Notes under the pieces: generated by a model | Told to the model about the DNA's origin: nothing | The model's input: only the letters and a program-made list of their open reading frames with translations | Database searches by the model: none | Made by a program: the position numbers and the translations under genes | Origin: Armatimonadota bacterium | Lineage (GTDB): Bacteria > Sysuimicrobiota > Sysuimicrobiia > Sysuimicrobiales > VGFF01 | Assembly (NCBI GenBank): GCA_016868955.1 | Contig: VGFF01000130.1 | Span: forward strand, 1 to 5,599 | DNA length: 5,599 nucleotides | Direction of reading: 5' to 3' | In this document: piece after piece, positions 1 through 5,558 of the stretch | Layout: every line of letters starts with the position of its first letter | Numbering within the stretch: position 1 is the first letter of the stretch

Positions 1-2106
1 GCCCGGCAGCAATCCGCGCCGCGTCAGGTTGACGCGGCCCATGGCGTCGATCTCCTCGACGCGCACCTCGATCTCGTCGCCCATATTGACGACGTCCTCA
101 ACGCGCTCGGTGCGCTCCTTCTGCAGCTTGGAGATGTGCACGAGACCTTCCTTGTTCGGGAGGATCTCGACGAACGCGCCAAAGTTGAGGATGCGCGTGA
201 CCTTGCCGGTGTAGACCTGTCCGACCTCGACGACGCGGACGATGTCCTGGATCATCTTGATCGCGCGCTCCGCCGCCTCGCCGTCCGTCGACGCGACGAT
301 GACGCGGCCGTCCTGCTCGATGTCGATCTTGACGCCGGTCTCGGACGTGATCTTGTTGATGACCTTGCCGCCGGGGCCGATGACCTCGCGGATCTTCTCC
401 GTCGGGATCTCGATCGTCGTCAAGCGCGGGGCGTATTTCGACATCTCGGCGCGCGGCGCTGGGATCGCCGCCGTCATCACGTCGAGGATCTGCAAGCGCG
501 CGTCCCGCGCCTGGTCCAGCGCCCGCGCCATCAGATCGCGCGTCAGCCCCTTGATCTTGATGTCCATCTGCAGCGCCGTGATGCCGTCGCGCGTGCCGGC
601 GACCTTGAAGTCCATGTCGCCCATCGCGTCCTCGATGCCCTGGATGTCGGTGAGGATCGCGACCTCGTTGCTCTTGCCGGTGATCAGGCCCATCGCGATG
701 CCGCCGACGGGCTTGCGGATCGGCACGCCGGCGTCCATCAACGCCAGCGTGCTGCCGCACACGGACGCCATCGACGTCGACCCGTTCGACTCCAGTACCT
801 CGGACACCAGGCGGATCGTGTACGGGAAGTCGACGTCCGTCGGCAATACGGGCAGCAGCGCGCGCTCCGCCAGCGCCCCGTGGCCGATCTCGCGGCGGCC
901 CGGGCTGCGCAACGGACGGACCTCGCCGACGCTGTACGGCGGGAAAGAGTAGTGGTGCATGTACCGCTTCTCGCTCGCCAAGCTCAGATCATCGATGATC
1001 TGCGCGTCCTCGCCCGTGCCCAACGTGCACAGCGTCAGCACCTGCGTCTGCCCGCGCTGGAACAATCCGCTGCCGTGCGTGCGCGGCATCAAGCCGACCT
1101 CCGCGTACAAGGCGCGAATCTGCGTCGTGTCGCGGCCGTCCGTACGCACGCCCTCGGTGAGGATCATCCGCCGGACGAGATCCTTCTGCAGCGCGTCCAG
1201 CAGGCCGCGCAGCTCCTTGCCGCGGTCGGCGTATCGTTCCCAAAGCGTCGCGTAAGCGCGATCGAGGACCTCGTCCACGGCTTCCTCGCGCCCGCGCTTG
1301 TCCCGCGTGCGCAGCGCCCGGTCGAGATCGCCCTCGGCAGCCGCGGCGACCTCGGCCGCCAGCGCCGCGTCGGGCGCATACAGCGGCACGTCGCGCTTCG
1401 GCTTGCCGGCTTTTGCCGTCAGCTCGCGAATCGCGGCGATGATCTTGCGGCACTCCGCGTGCGCCAGCTCGAGCGCTTCGACCATCTGCGCTTCCGTCAC
1501 CTCGTCGGCGCCGCACTCGACCATGATGATCGCCTCGTCGCTGGCCGCGACGATGAGGTCGAGGCGGCTCGCCTCGGCGGACTGCGCCATGGTCGGGTTG
1601 ACGACGAGTGCGCCGTCGACGAGACCGATCCGCACGCAGCCGATCGGTCCGTCCCACGGCACATCCGAGATCGACAGCGCCGCCGAGGCGCCGACGACGG
1701 CGGCGACGTCCGGCGCATGCACGAGATCCACCGACATCGCGGTCGCGACGACTTGGACGTCGTTGCGGAAGCCCTTCGGGAACAGCGGCCGGCAAGGGCG
1801 GTCGATCAAGCGCGAGGTCAAGATCGCCTTCTCACCGGGGCGCCCTTCCCGCTTGAAGAACCCGCCCGGGATCTTGCCGGCGGCGTACATCTTCTCTTCG
1901 TAATCGCACGTGAGGGGAAAGAAGTCGATGTCCGGTCGCGGCGCCGCGGACCCGGTCGCGGTGACGAGCACGACCGTGTCCCCATACCGGACGATGACCG
2001 CGCCACCCGCCTGCTTCGCCAGTTTGCCGGTTTCGAACGTCCAGGGCGCGTCGCCGACCGAAAACGTGACGCGCGTAACCTGCGGTGTCGAGTGCGTGGT
2101 CTCCAT
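1..2106 (-). CDS. pnp: Polynucleotide phosphorylase (PNPase), 3' end cut by window edge
   Basis: This is the 3'-to-5' phosphorolytic exoribonuclease that releases nucleoside diphosphates from RNA; the family forms a ring-shaped trimer. 702 codons are open from an ATG at 2106 to base 1, and the usual length is about 700-730, so only a short C-terminal tail is missing. The order is first RNase PH domain (about residues 12-140, with the RNA-contacting FFKREGRP at 83-90), helical linker, second RNase PH domain (from about 320), KH domain (GPGGK at 577-581) and S1 domain (from about 629, reaching the window end at RRGLLPG). The active-site region has SNGSTSMASV, with its STS at 443-445. D493, D499 and K501 in the segment EDAMGDMDFK match, by my recall, E. 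coli D486, D492 and K494. The ATG follows GGAGGG at 2110-2115. It lies downstream of rpsO, as is usual, and PNPase typically represses its own leader. The identification is very secure. Confidence 0.98.
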   Translation of the reverse strand, partial: METTHSTPQVTRVTFSVGDAPWTFETGKLAKQAGGAVIVRYGDTVVLVTATGSAAPRPDIDFFPLTCDYEEKMYAAGKIPGGFFKREGRPGEKAILTSRLIDRPCRPLFPKGFRNDVQVVATAMSVDLVHAPDVAAVVGASAALSISDVPWDGPIGCVRIGLVDGALVVNPTMAQSAEASRLDLIVAASDEAIIMVECGADEVTEAQMVEALELAHAECRKIIAAIRELTAKAGKPKRDVPLYAPDAALAAEVAAAAEGDLDRALRTRDKRGREEAVDEVLDRAYATLWERYADRGKELRGLLDALQKDLVRRMILTEGVRTDGRDTTQIRALYAEVGLMPRTHGSGLFQRGQTQVLTLCTLGTGEDAQIIDDLSLASEKRYMHHYSFPPYSVGEVRPLRSPGRREIGHGALAERALLPVLPTDVDFPYTIRLVSEVLESNGSTSMASVCGSTLALMDAGVPIRKPVGGIAMGLITGKSNEVAILTDIQGIEDAMGDMDFKVAGTRDGITALQMDIKIKGLTRDLMARALDQARDARLQILDVMTAAIPAPRAEMSKYAPRLTTIEIPTEKIREVIGPGGKVINKITSETGVKIDIEQDGRVIVASTDGEAAERAIKMIQDIVRVVEVGQVYTGKVTRILNFGAFVEILPNKEGLVHISKLQKERTERVEDVVNMGDEIEVRVEEIDAMGRVNLTRRGLLPG

Positions 2107-2109
2107 GTT

Positions 2110-2142
2110 CCCTCCGCGGGCGAAGCGGGCGTGGTTGCCCGC
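2110..2142 (-). promoter_or_regulatory. pnp ribosome-binding site with adjoining hairpin and duplicated pairing partner
   Basis: The Shine-Dalgarno sequence GGAGGG (2115-2110) lies 3 nt before the ATG, or 5 nt counting GGAG only. Just upstream, in transcript order, are GCGGGC (2142-2137), loop AACCAC, GCCCGC (2130-2125), then TTC, and a second GCCCGC (2121-2116) that touches the Shine-Dalgarno. The first arm can pair with either copy. Pairing with the near copy leaves the Shine-Dalgarno in the open; pairing with the far copy packs a helix against it. This is read directly from the sequence. The switching role is inferred, and such hexamers recur easily in GC-rich DNA. Confidence 0.45.
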
Positions 2143-2169
2143 CAGCCGATCAAGATCGCGAGAGGGGGT

Positions 2170-2217
2170 CGATCACCGGGGCCTTCGCTTCCGCGGAAGC
2201 GAACGTCTCGATGATCG
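2170..2217 (-). promoter_or_regulatory. Long imperfect stem-loop in the pnp leader
   Basis: The core, 2184-2203, is a perfect 20-base palindrome (TTCGCTTC, CGCG, GAAGCGAA), giving an 8-bp stem with a 4-nt loop. Outside it, CGATCA at 2170-2175 pairs with TGATCG at 2212-2217. The two 8-nt stretches between pair partly, with a G-U, scattered G-C pairs and C-A and G-G mismatches in the minus-strand RNA. The result is a stem of about 22 positions per arm. The E. coli pnp leader carries an RNase III-cleaved stem through which PNPase represses itself; this element sits in the equivalent place, but an equivalent function is inferred. A protein-binding DNA palindrome is an alternative. Confidence 0.5.
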
Positions 2218-2261
2218 CAATCCCGATCCCGCCGTGCCGAAAACGCCGCCGGAAACGAGGA

Positions 2262-2282
2262 GAGCGGGCGATTTGCCCGCTC
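2262..2282 (-). terminator. rpsO 3' hairpin, weak or attenuating terminator or RNA-end stabiliser
   Basis: A perfect 8-bp stem (GAGCGGGC and GCCCGCTC) closes a 5-nt loop. On the minus strand it begins six bases after the rpsO stop codon. The bases after it (TCCTCGTTTCC) contain only three consecutive T, so it lacks the U-tract of a strong intrinsic terminator. A partial terminator, or a block to 3' exonucleases that sets the rpsO-to-pnp message ratio, fits the position; E. coli has an rpsO terminator at the same place. The hairpin is certain as sequence, its function is not. Confidence 0.5.
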
Positions 2283-2288
2283 CCGCCG

Positions 2289-2558
2289 TTAACGCCGCAA
2301 TCCCAGTCGCTCGATGATCTCCCGATAGCGGGCCAGATTCTGCCGCTGCAGGTACGTCAGCAGTCGCCGGCGCTGCCCGACCATGCGCAACAAGCCGCGC
2401 CGCGAGCTGTGGTCCTGCTTGTGCGACTTGAGGTGCTCGGTGAGCGTATTGATCCGTTCGGTCAACATCGCGACCTGAACGTCTGCCGATCCGGTGTCCT
2501 TGTCATTCTTCTGGAACTTGCCGATGAGGGTTTCTTTCGTTTCCTTGGTCAGGCTCAA
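2289..2558 (-). CDS. rpsO: Small-subunit ribosomal protein S15 (uS15)
   Basis: This protein binds the central domain of 16S rRNA early in 30S assembly and contributes to an intersubunit bridge. The product is 89 residues, the canonical length, and ends in the family signature IERLGLRR. The start is a TTG at 2558, chosen because AAGGAG lies 6 nt upstream (2565-2570) and because it gives the standard length and an N-terminus MSLTKETKE. Residues known to contact the rRNA three-way junction are present (T22, G23, Q28, R35, Y69), as are those reading the G-U/G-C site (H42, D49, S52). The usual DHHSRRGLL reads DHSSRRGLL (49-57), so one histidine is serine. It is followed by pnp after 182 nt. It lies divergent from the helicase gene and is not directly behind ribF as in most genomes. 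Confidence 0.98.
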   Translation of the reverse strand: MSLTKETKETLIGKFQKNDKDTGSADVQVAMLTERINTLTEHLKSHKQDHSSRRGLLRMVGQRRRLLTYLQRQNLARYREIIERLGLRR

Positions 2559-2647
2559 CGGACGCTCCTTTTCCGCCCCGGGCGGAGATTCGGTGGTCGC
2601 CGCAAACCAAGAAGCCGCCGGAGCTGCTGGCATCTTAGTTTGGGTCA
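2559..2647 (-). promoter_or_regulatory. rpsO 5' leader with hairpin next to the ribosome-binding site
   Basis: If the promoter proposed at 2654-2683 is right, rpsO has a leader of about 89 nt. A hairpin with arms TCCGCC and GGCGGA (2572-2586, 3-nt loop) ends one base before the Shine-Dalgarno AAGGAG. S15 represses its own translation in several phyla by binding structured leaders that differ between lineages. A GC-rich hairpin against the Shine-Dalgarno fits that pattern, but I could not match it to any known S15 leader class. Confidence 0.35.
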
Positions 2648-2653
2648 ACGGTC

Positions 2654-2683
2654 ATGCTAGCACCTGCGTTCGCCGTTTCGCAA
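2654..2683 (-). promoter_or_regulatory. Candidate sigma70-type promoter for rpsO-pnp
   Basis: On the minus strand, TTGCGA (2683-2678) resembles a -35 box. After an 18-bp spacer comes TAGCAT (2659-2654), preceded by TGC to form an extended -10 (TGnTAnnnT). Each hexamer matches the consensus at 4 of 6 positions. The position is sensible: rpsO can no longer be reached from ribF without transcribing antisense across the whole helicase gene, so it needs its own promoter. Other weak matches are possible in this region. Confidence 0.4.
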
Positions 2684-2702
2684 ATCAGGATCGCCGCGGC
2701 TG

Positions 2703-2711
2703 TGGTATGCT
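2703..2711 (+). promoter_or_regulatory. Weak extended -10 candidate for the helicase gene
   Basis: TGGTATGCT has the TGn motif joined to a hexamer matching TATAAT at 4 of 6 positions. There is no convincing -35 box at 16-18 bp upstream. If used, transcription would start near 2718 and give a leader of about 165 nt. A 10-base palindrome, ATTGCGCAAT (2728-2737), would then lie just downstream of the start, where an operator could sit. This is speculative. Confidence 0.2.
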
Positions 2712-2796
2712 GGCGGTTGTTCGGAAGATTGCGCAATGCGGGCGCGCCGGCAGCGACGCCCCGCGAGTGTGTCCTGGCTCTTCTTCGTGCTGGTGA

Positions 2797-2883
2797 GGAT
2801 CCGGCGAGACACGCGCAAAGACCGGATCCAAACCCGCGGCCACGCCGCGCCGGCCCTAGCCGGAACACGAGGAGGAACGAAGT
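2797..2883 (+). promoter_or_regulatory. Structured 5' leader and ribosome-binding site of the helicase gene
   Basis: Three inverted repeats run in series. The first, 2797-2829, has a perfect 8-bp stem (GGATCCGG and CCGGATCC) around a 17-nt loop. The second, 2835-2849, has arms CGCGGC and GCCGCG around CAC. The third, 2850-2863, has arms CCGGC and GCCGG around CCTA. A strong Shine-Dalgarno, GAGGAGG (2869-2875), then lies in unpaired sequence 8 nt before the TTG start. Cold-induced DEAD-box helicase messages often have long structured leaders, so control through RNA structure is possible; the role is inferred. The rest of 2559-2883 holds no convincing gene. Confidence 0.5.
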
Positions 2884-4068
2884 TTGCCCACGACCACGAT
2901 CGAGTCCCGCCCCGGAACGCCCGCCAGCGAGACGAACGCACCCCAGCCGGAACGATTCGGCGAGATCGCCTTGCGGCCGCAGACGCTGCGCGCCATCCAC
3001 CACCTCAACTGGACGAGCCCGACGCCGATCCAGCGCCAGGTAATTCCCGTCATGCTCGAAGGCCGAGATGTCGTCGGCCAAGCCCAGACGGGCTCGGGCA
3101 AGACCGGCGCCTACGCCATCCCGATCGCCGAGCGCATCGACCCGGCCGACCTTAACGTCCAGGCCCTCATCCTCACGCCGACCCGCGAGCTCGCCTTGCA
3201 GGTCACCGATGACGTCAAATCGATTGGGCGAGGCCGTGGTCTGAAGACCGTCGCCGTCTACGGCGGCGCCTCGATCAACAACCAGATTGCCGAGCTACGT
3301 CGGCGGCCGCAGATCGTCGTCGCCACGCCGGGGCGACTGCTCGATCACGTGGGACGCGGCACCGTCCGCCTCCAGCACGTGACGAAGATCGTCCTCGACG
3401 AAGCCGACCGCATGCTCGATATGGGCTTCTTGCCCGATGTCTCGCGCATTCTCGGGTTGCTCGCGGCCGAGCGGCAGACGGCGCTGTTCTCCGCGACGAT
3501 GCCGCCGGAGATCCGCGGCATCGCCCAGCGGCAGATGAAGGACCCTGTGTCGATCCGGATCGACGCGCCGGCGCCGACGGTGGACACCGTCGAGCAGTTC
3601 TACGTCGAGGTCGCCGAGGAGGACAAACTTTCGGCGCTGCGCAAGCTGATCGCCGGCGACGGCATCGACACCGCCTTGATCTTCCGGCGCACGCAGCACA
3701 AGGCCGACCGCCTCGCGACCGCGCTGGCGCGCGCCCACGTCAATGTCGGAGTCCTGCACGGCGGGATGCGGCAAGGCGCGCGACTGCGGGCGCTGCGGGA
3801 CTTCGAGACCGGCAAGACGCCGTACCTCGTCGCGACGAACGTCGCCGCCCGCGGGCTGGACCTGCCGGCGATCTCGCACGTGATCAACTACGACATGCCC
3901 GAGGACGTGGAGACGTACATCCACCGCGTCGGGCGCACCGCGCGCGCCGGGCGGGCCGGCACGGCCATCACGCTCGTGAGCCAGCACGATTTGGAGATGT
4001 TCGATCGGCTCCGCAAGTCCCTCGGCGGACGCTTCCGCAGGCACGGGCTGAACGTGTACGCGCGCTAG
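2884..4068 (+). CDS. DEAD-box ATP-dependent RNA helicase, core-only (RhlE-like)
   Basis: This is an ATP-driven RNA unwinding enzyme of superfamily 2, 394 residues. All motifs are present in order: Q motif (F25 to Q50, with PTPIQ at 46-50), I (AQTGSGKT, 67-74), Ia (PTRELALQ, 99-106), GG (127-128), Ib (TPGRLLD, 148-154), II (DEAD, 172-175), III (SAT, 203-205), IV (around IFRRT, 266-270), V (TNVAARGLD, 318-326) and VI (HRVGRTARAG, 347-356). The protein ends about 38 residues after motif VI, so it lacks the basic or RNA-binding tail common in RhlE, CshA and DeaD proteins. The TTG start has GAGGAGG 8 nt upstream and gives a short N-terminal arm of about 20 residues. It is divergent from rpsO-pnp and convergent with ribF. 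Help with PNPase decay or ribosome assembly is inferred from family and context; the subfamily is uncertain. Confidence 0.96.
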   Translation: MPTTTIESRPGTPASETNAPQPERFGEIALRPQTLRAIHHLNWTSPTPIQRQVIPVMLEGRDVVGQAQTGSGKTGAYAIPIAERIDPADLNVQALILTPTRELALQVTDDVKSIGRGRGLKTVAVYGGASINNQIAELRRRPQIVVATPGRLLDHVGRGTVRLQHVTKIVLDEADRMLDMGFLPDVSRILGLLAAERQTALFSATMPPEIRGIAQRQMKDPVSIRIDAPAPTVDTVEQFYVEVAEEDKLSALRKLIAGDGIDTALIFRRTQHKADRLATALARAHVNVGVLHGGMRQGARLRALRDFETGKTPYLVATNVAARGLDLPAISHVINYDMPEDVETYIHRVGRTARAGRAGTAITLVSQHDLEMFDRLRKSLGGRFRRHGLNVYAR

Positions 4069-4664
4069 GGCGCCTGCAGGAGGCGGCGGGCCTCGTCGAG
4101 TCGCCCTTCCCGGATGGCGGCGCGGATCCGGGTGCTGCTGATCGAAGTTCCGTCATCGAAGACCGGCGAGCAGATTCGGGCGTCGTATCCGTGCGCGACG
4201 CCGAGCGCCCGCAGCAACGCCACGTCACCGCGGCGGTCGTGGCCGAAGCGAAAATCCGCGCCGCAGACGACGCCCTTGGCGCCGACCGCGTCGACGATCA
4301 CGCCGCGCACGAACGCCTCGGCACTCGTCGTCCGCATGCGATCGTCGAACGCCAATACCAGCACCGCGTCGATGTCGCAGGCGGCGATGCGCGCCACGCG
4401 CTCCGCCAACGTCGTCAGCAGGAACGGCTCACGGACCCGTCCGAGCACTTGCGCCGGATGCGGGTCGAAGGTCAGAGCCATGCTGCGCCAGCCCCGCTCG
4501 CGCGCCCACTTCGCCGTCATCCGCAGAACGGCCTGATGACCGCGATGGACACCGTCGAACACACCGAGCGCGATCGCGGTGTCGCGCCGATCGGCACGGG
4601 CCTCCTCCGGCGATCGATAGATCGTCGCGGTCGGAATGCCCGTTGCGGTCGAAACGTCCGTCAC
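4065..4664 (-). CDS. ribF: FMN adenylyltransferase (FAD synthetase) domain protein, RibF lacking the riboflavin kinase domain
   Basis: This domain transfers AMP from ATP to FMN to make FAD. The family motifs are intact: GVFDGVHRGH (34-43, nucleotide binding), TFDPHP (65-70), GADFRFGHDRRGD (135-147) and SISSTRIR (174-181). Bacterial RibF is usually about 300 residues, with a C-terminal riboflavin kinase domain. This one is 199 residues and ends at LLQAP, exactly where the adenylyltransferase domain gives way to the kinase domain. None of the kinase motifs (for example G-R-x-L-G-F-P-T-A-N) appears downstream in any minus frame I inspected. The GTG start at 4664 overlaps the truB stop as GTGA, implying translational coupling; only a weak AAGG is seen upstream. 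Its TAG stop overlaps the TAG of the convergent helicase gene. FAD synthesis is well supported. Riboflavin phosphorylation must come from elsewhere, or the gene is a decayed remnant. Confidence 0.93.
   Translation of the reverse strand: MTDVSTATGIPTATIYRSPEEARADRRDTAIALGVFDGVHRGHQAVLRMTAKWARERGWRSMALTFDPHPAQVLGRVREPFLLTTLAERVARIAACDIDAVLVLAFDDRMRTTSAEAFVRGVIVDAVGAKGVVCGADFRFGHDRRGDVALLRALGVAHGYDARICSPVFDDGTSISSTRIRAAIREGRLDEARRLLQAP
4071..4085. other. Small inverted repeat after the helicase stop codon
   Basis: CGCCT (4071-4075) and AGGCG (4081-4085) enclose GCAGG, two bases after the helicase stop and inside the 3' end of ribF. There is no T-run on either side, so it is at best a weak transcription pause or RNA 3'-end barrier for the convergent transcripts. 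It could be a chance match in GC-rich coding DNA. Confidence 0.2.
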
Positions 4665-5548
4665 GAGCCGGCGAGAACCTTGAACGGCCGCACCTGACCG
4701 CCGCGCGCGCGCGCCAACGCCACGAGATCGCCCTCGTCGTCGACGATCTTCACCAGCGCCTCCGGCGCCAACCGCAGCTGCGGCGCCGCCTTCCACGCCG
4801 GCAGCGCCTCACCGCGCAGCACCGCCGCGCGCAGCGCGCCGCTGACCTCGACCGCCGGCACGTCCGGCAGGGCGTCGGCGGCCGGGATCAAGAACGAGGA
4901 ACCTTCCGCCCGTCGCCGCCCGATCTCCTCGAACGTGAGGCTATCTTCCAAGCGGTGCGGACCGACCCGCGTGCGGACCATGAACGCGGCGTGCGCGCCG
5001 CAACTCAACGCCTCGCCGAGATCGATGCAGAGCTGCCGGACGTACGTCCCCTTCGAGCAGGTGATGTCGAGCACGAGCCGTGGCGGCTCGAATCGCAACA
5101 GCCGCAGGAGGTCGATGCGGATCCGCCGTGGTGCCCGCTCGACCTCGACGCCTTTCCGCGCGAGATCGTAGAGGCGCTTGCCTTCGTGATGCACCGCCGA
5201 CACCATCGGTGGGCGCTGCAGGATCTCGCCGCGAAACGGCGCGAGCGCGGCCTCGACCGATTCTCGCGTCACCGCCACGGGCGACGTCGCGATCACGTCG
5301 CCGAACGCGTCGCCCGTCGAGGTCGCCGCCCCGAGGCGAACGTCGACTCGGTACGCCTTGTCGTCGTCGGTGAGGAATTCCGCGATCCGCGTCGCCGGAC
5401 CGACGCACAGCAGCAACACACCGGCCGCGCCCGGGTCCAGCGTCCCGGTGTGCCCGATGCGCTTCGTGTCGAACAGGCGCCGCACGACGCTGACGCAATC
5501 GTGGGAGGTCAGGCCCGGAGGCTTGAGCAGATTGAGCAGACCGTTCAC
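4661..5548 (-). CDS. truB: tRNA pseudouridine-55 synthase
   Basis: This enzyme isomerises U55 in the T-loop of most tRNAs to pseudouridine and also acts as a tRNA-folding chaperone. The product is 295 residues, close to the usual length of about 300. It starts with the typical GLLNLLKPPGLTSHD. The catalytic aspartate is D38 in IGHTGTLDPGAAG (32-43). The active-site tyrosine is in DKAY (63-66). QRPPMVSAVHHEGKRLYDLA (111-130) and CSKGTYVRQL (164-173) are the other conserved blocks. A C-terminal PUA-like region follows (about 235-292, RGEALPAW and RPFKVL). The start is a GTG at 5548 with GAAGGG 6 nt upstream (5555-5560). It overlaps ribF by 4 bp and is 10 nt from the preceding gene, so it belongs to one operon with both. 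Confidence 0.97.
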   Translation of the reverse strand: MNGLLNLLKPPGLTSHDCVSVVRRLFDTKRIGHTGTLDPGAAGVLLLCVGPATRIAEFLTDDDKAYRVDVRLGAATSTGDAFGDVIATSPVAVTRESVEAALAPFRGEILQRPPMVSAVHHEGKRLYDLARKGVEVERAPRRIRIDLLRLLRFEPPRLVLDITCSKGTYVRQLCIDLGEALSCGAHAAFMVRTRVGPHRLEDSLTFEEIGRRRAEGSSFLIPAADALPDVPAVEVSGALRAAVLRGEALPAWKAAPQLRLAPEALVKIVDDEGDLVALARARGGQVRPFKVLAGS

Positions 5549-5558
5549 GATTCGCCCT

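Noticed and set aside
136..2214. A 692-codon open frame on the plus strand opposite pnp
   Set aside because: It is rich in Arg, Asp and Ala with no recognisable motif and lies exactly antisense to an intact PNPase. It is an artefact of GC-rich codon usage.
2559..2648. Longer S15 starting at an ATG at 2648, adding 30 residues
   Set aside because: S15 is reliably 89 residues, the TTG at 2558 has an ideal Shine-Dalgarno, and the extension has low-complexity, non-family sequence.
2850..2863. Hairpin considered as an intrinsic terminator before the helicase
   Set aside because: No T-run follows, and it lies between a likely leader and a strong ribosome-binding site.
2635..3081. Minus-strand open frame across the divergent region and helicase 5' end
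   Set aside because: No family resemblance, overlaps conserved helicase coding sequence, and includes the promoter region.
3295..4044. Minus-strand 249-codon open frame antisense to the helicase, considered as a displaced riboflavin kinase domain
   Set aside because: No riboflavin kinase motif is visible and the composition is that of a reverse-frame shadow.
4665..4796. Upstream extension of ribF into truB from 4796
   Set aside because: The extension is an Arg/Gly/Ala-rich shadow of the truB reading frame. The GTG at 4664 gives the usual GTGA overlap and the normal RibF N-terminus.
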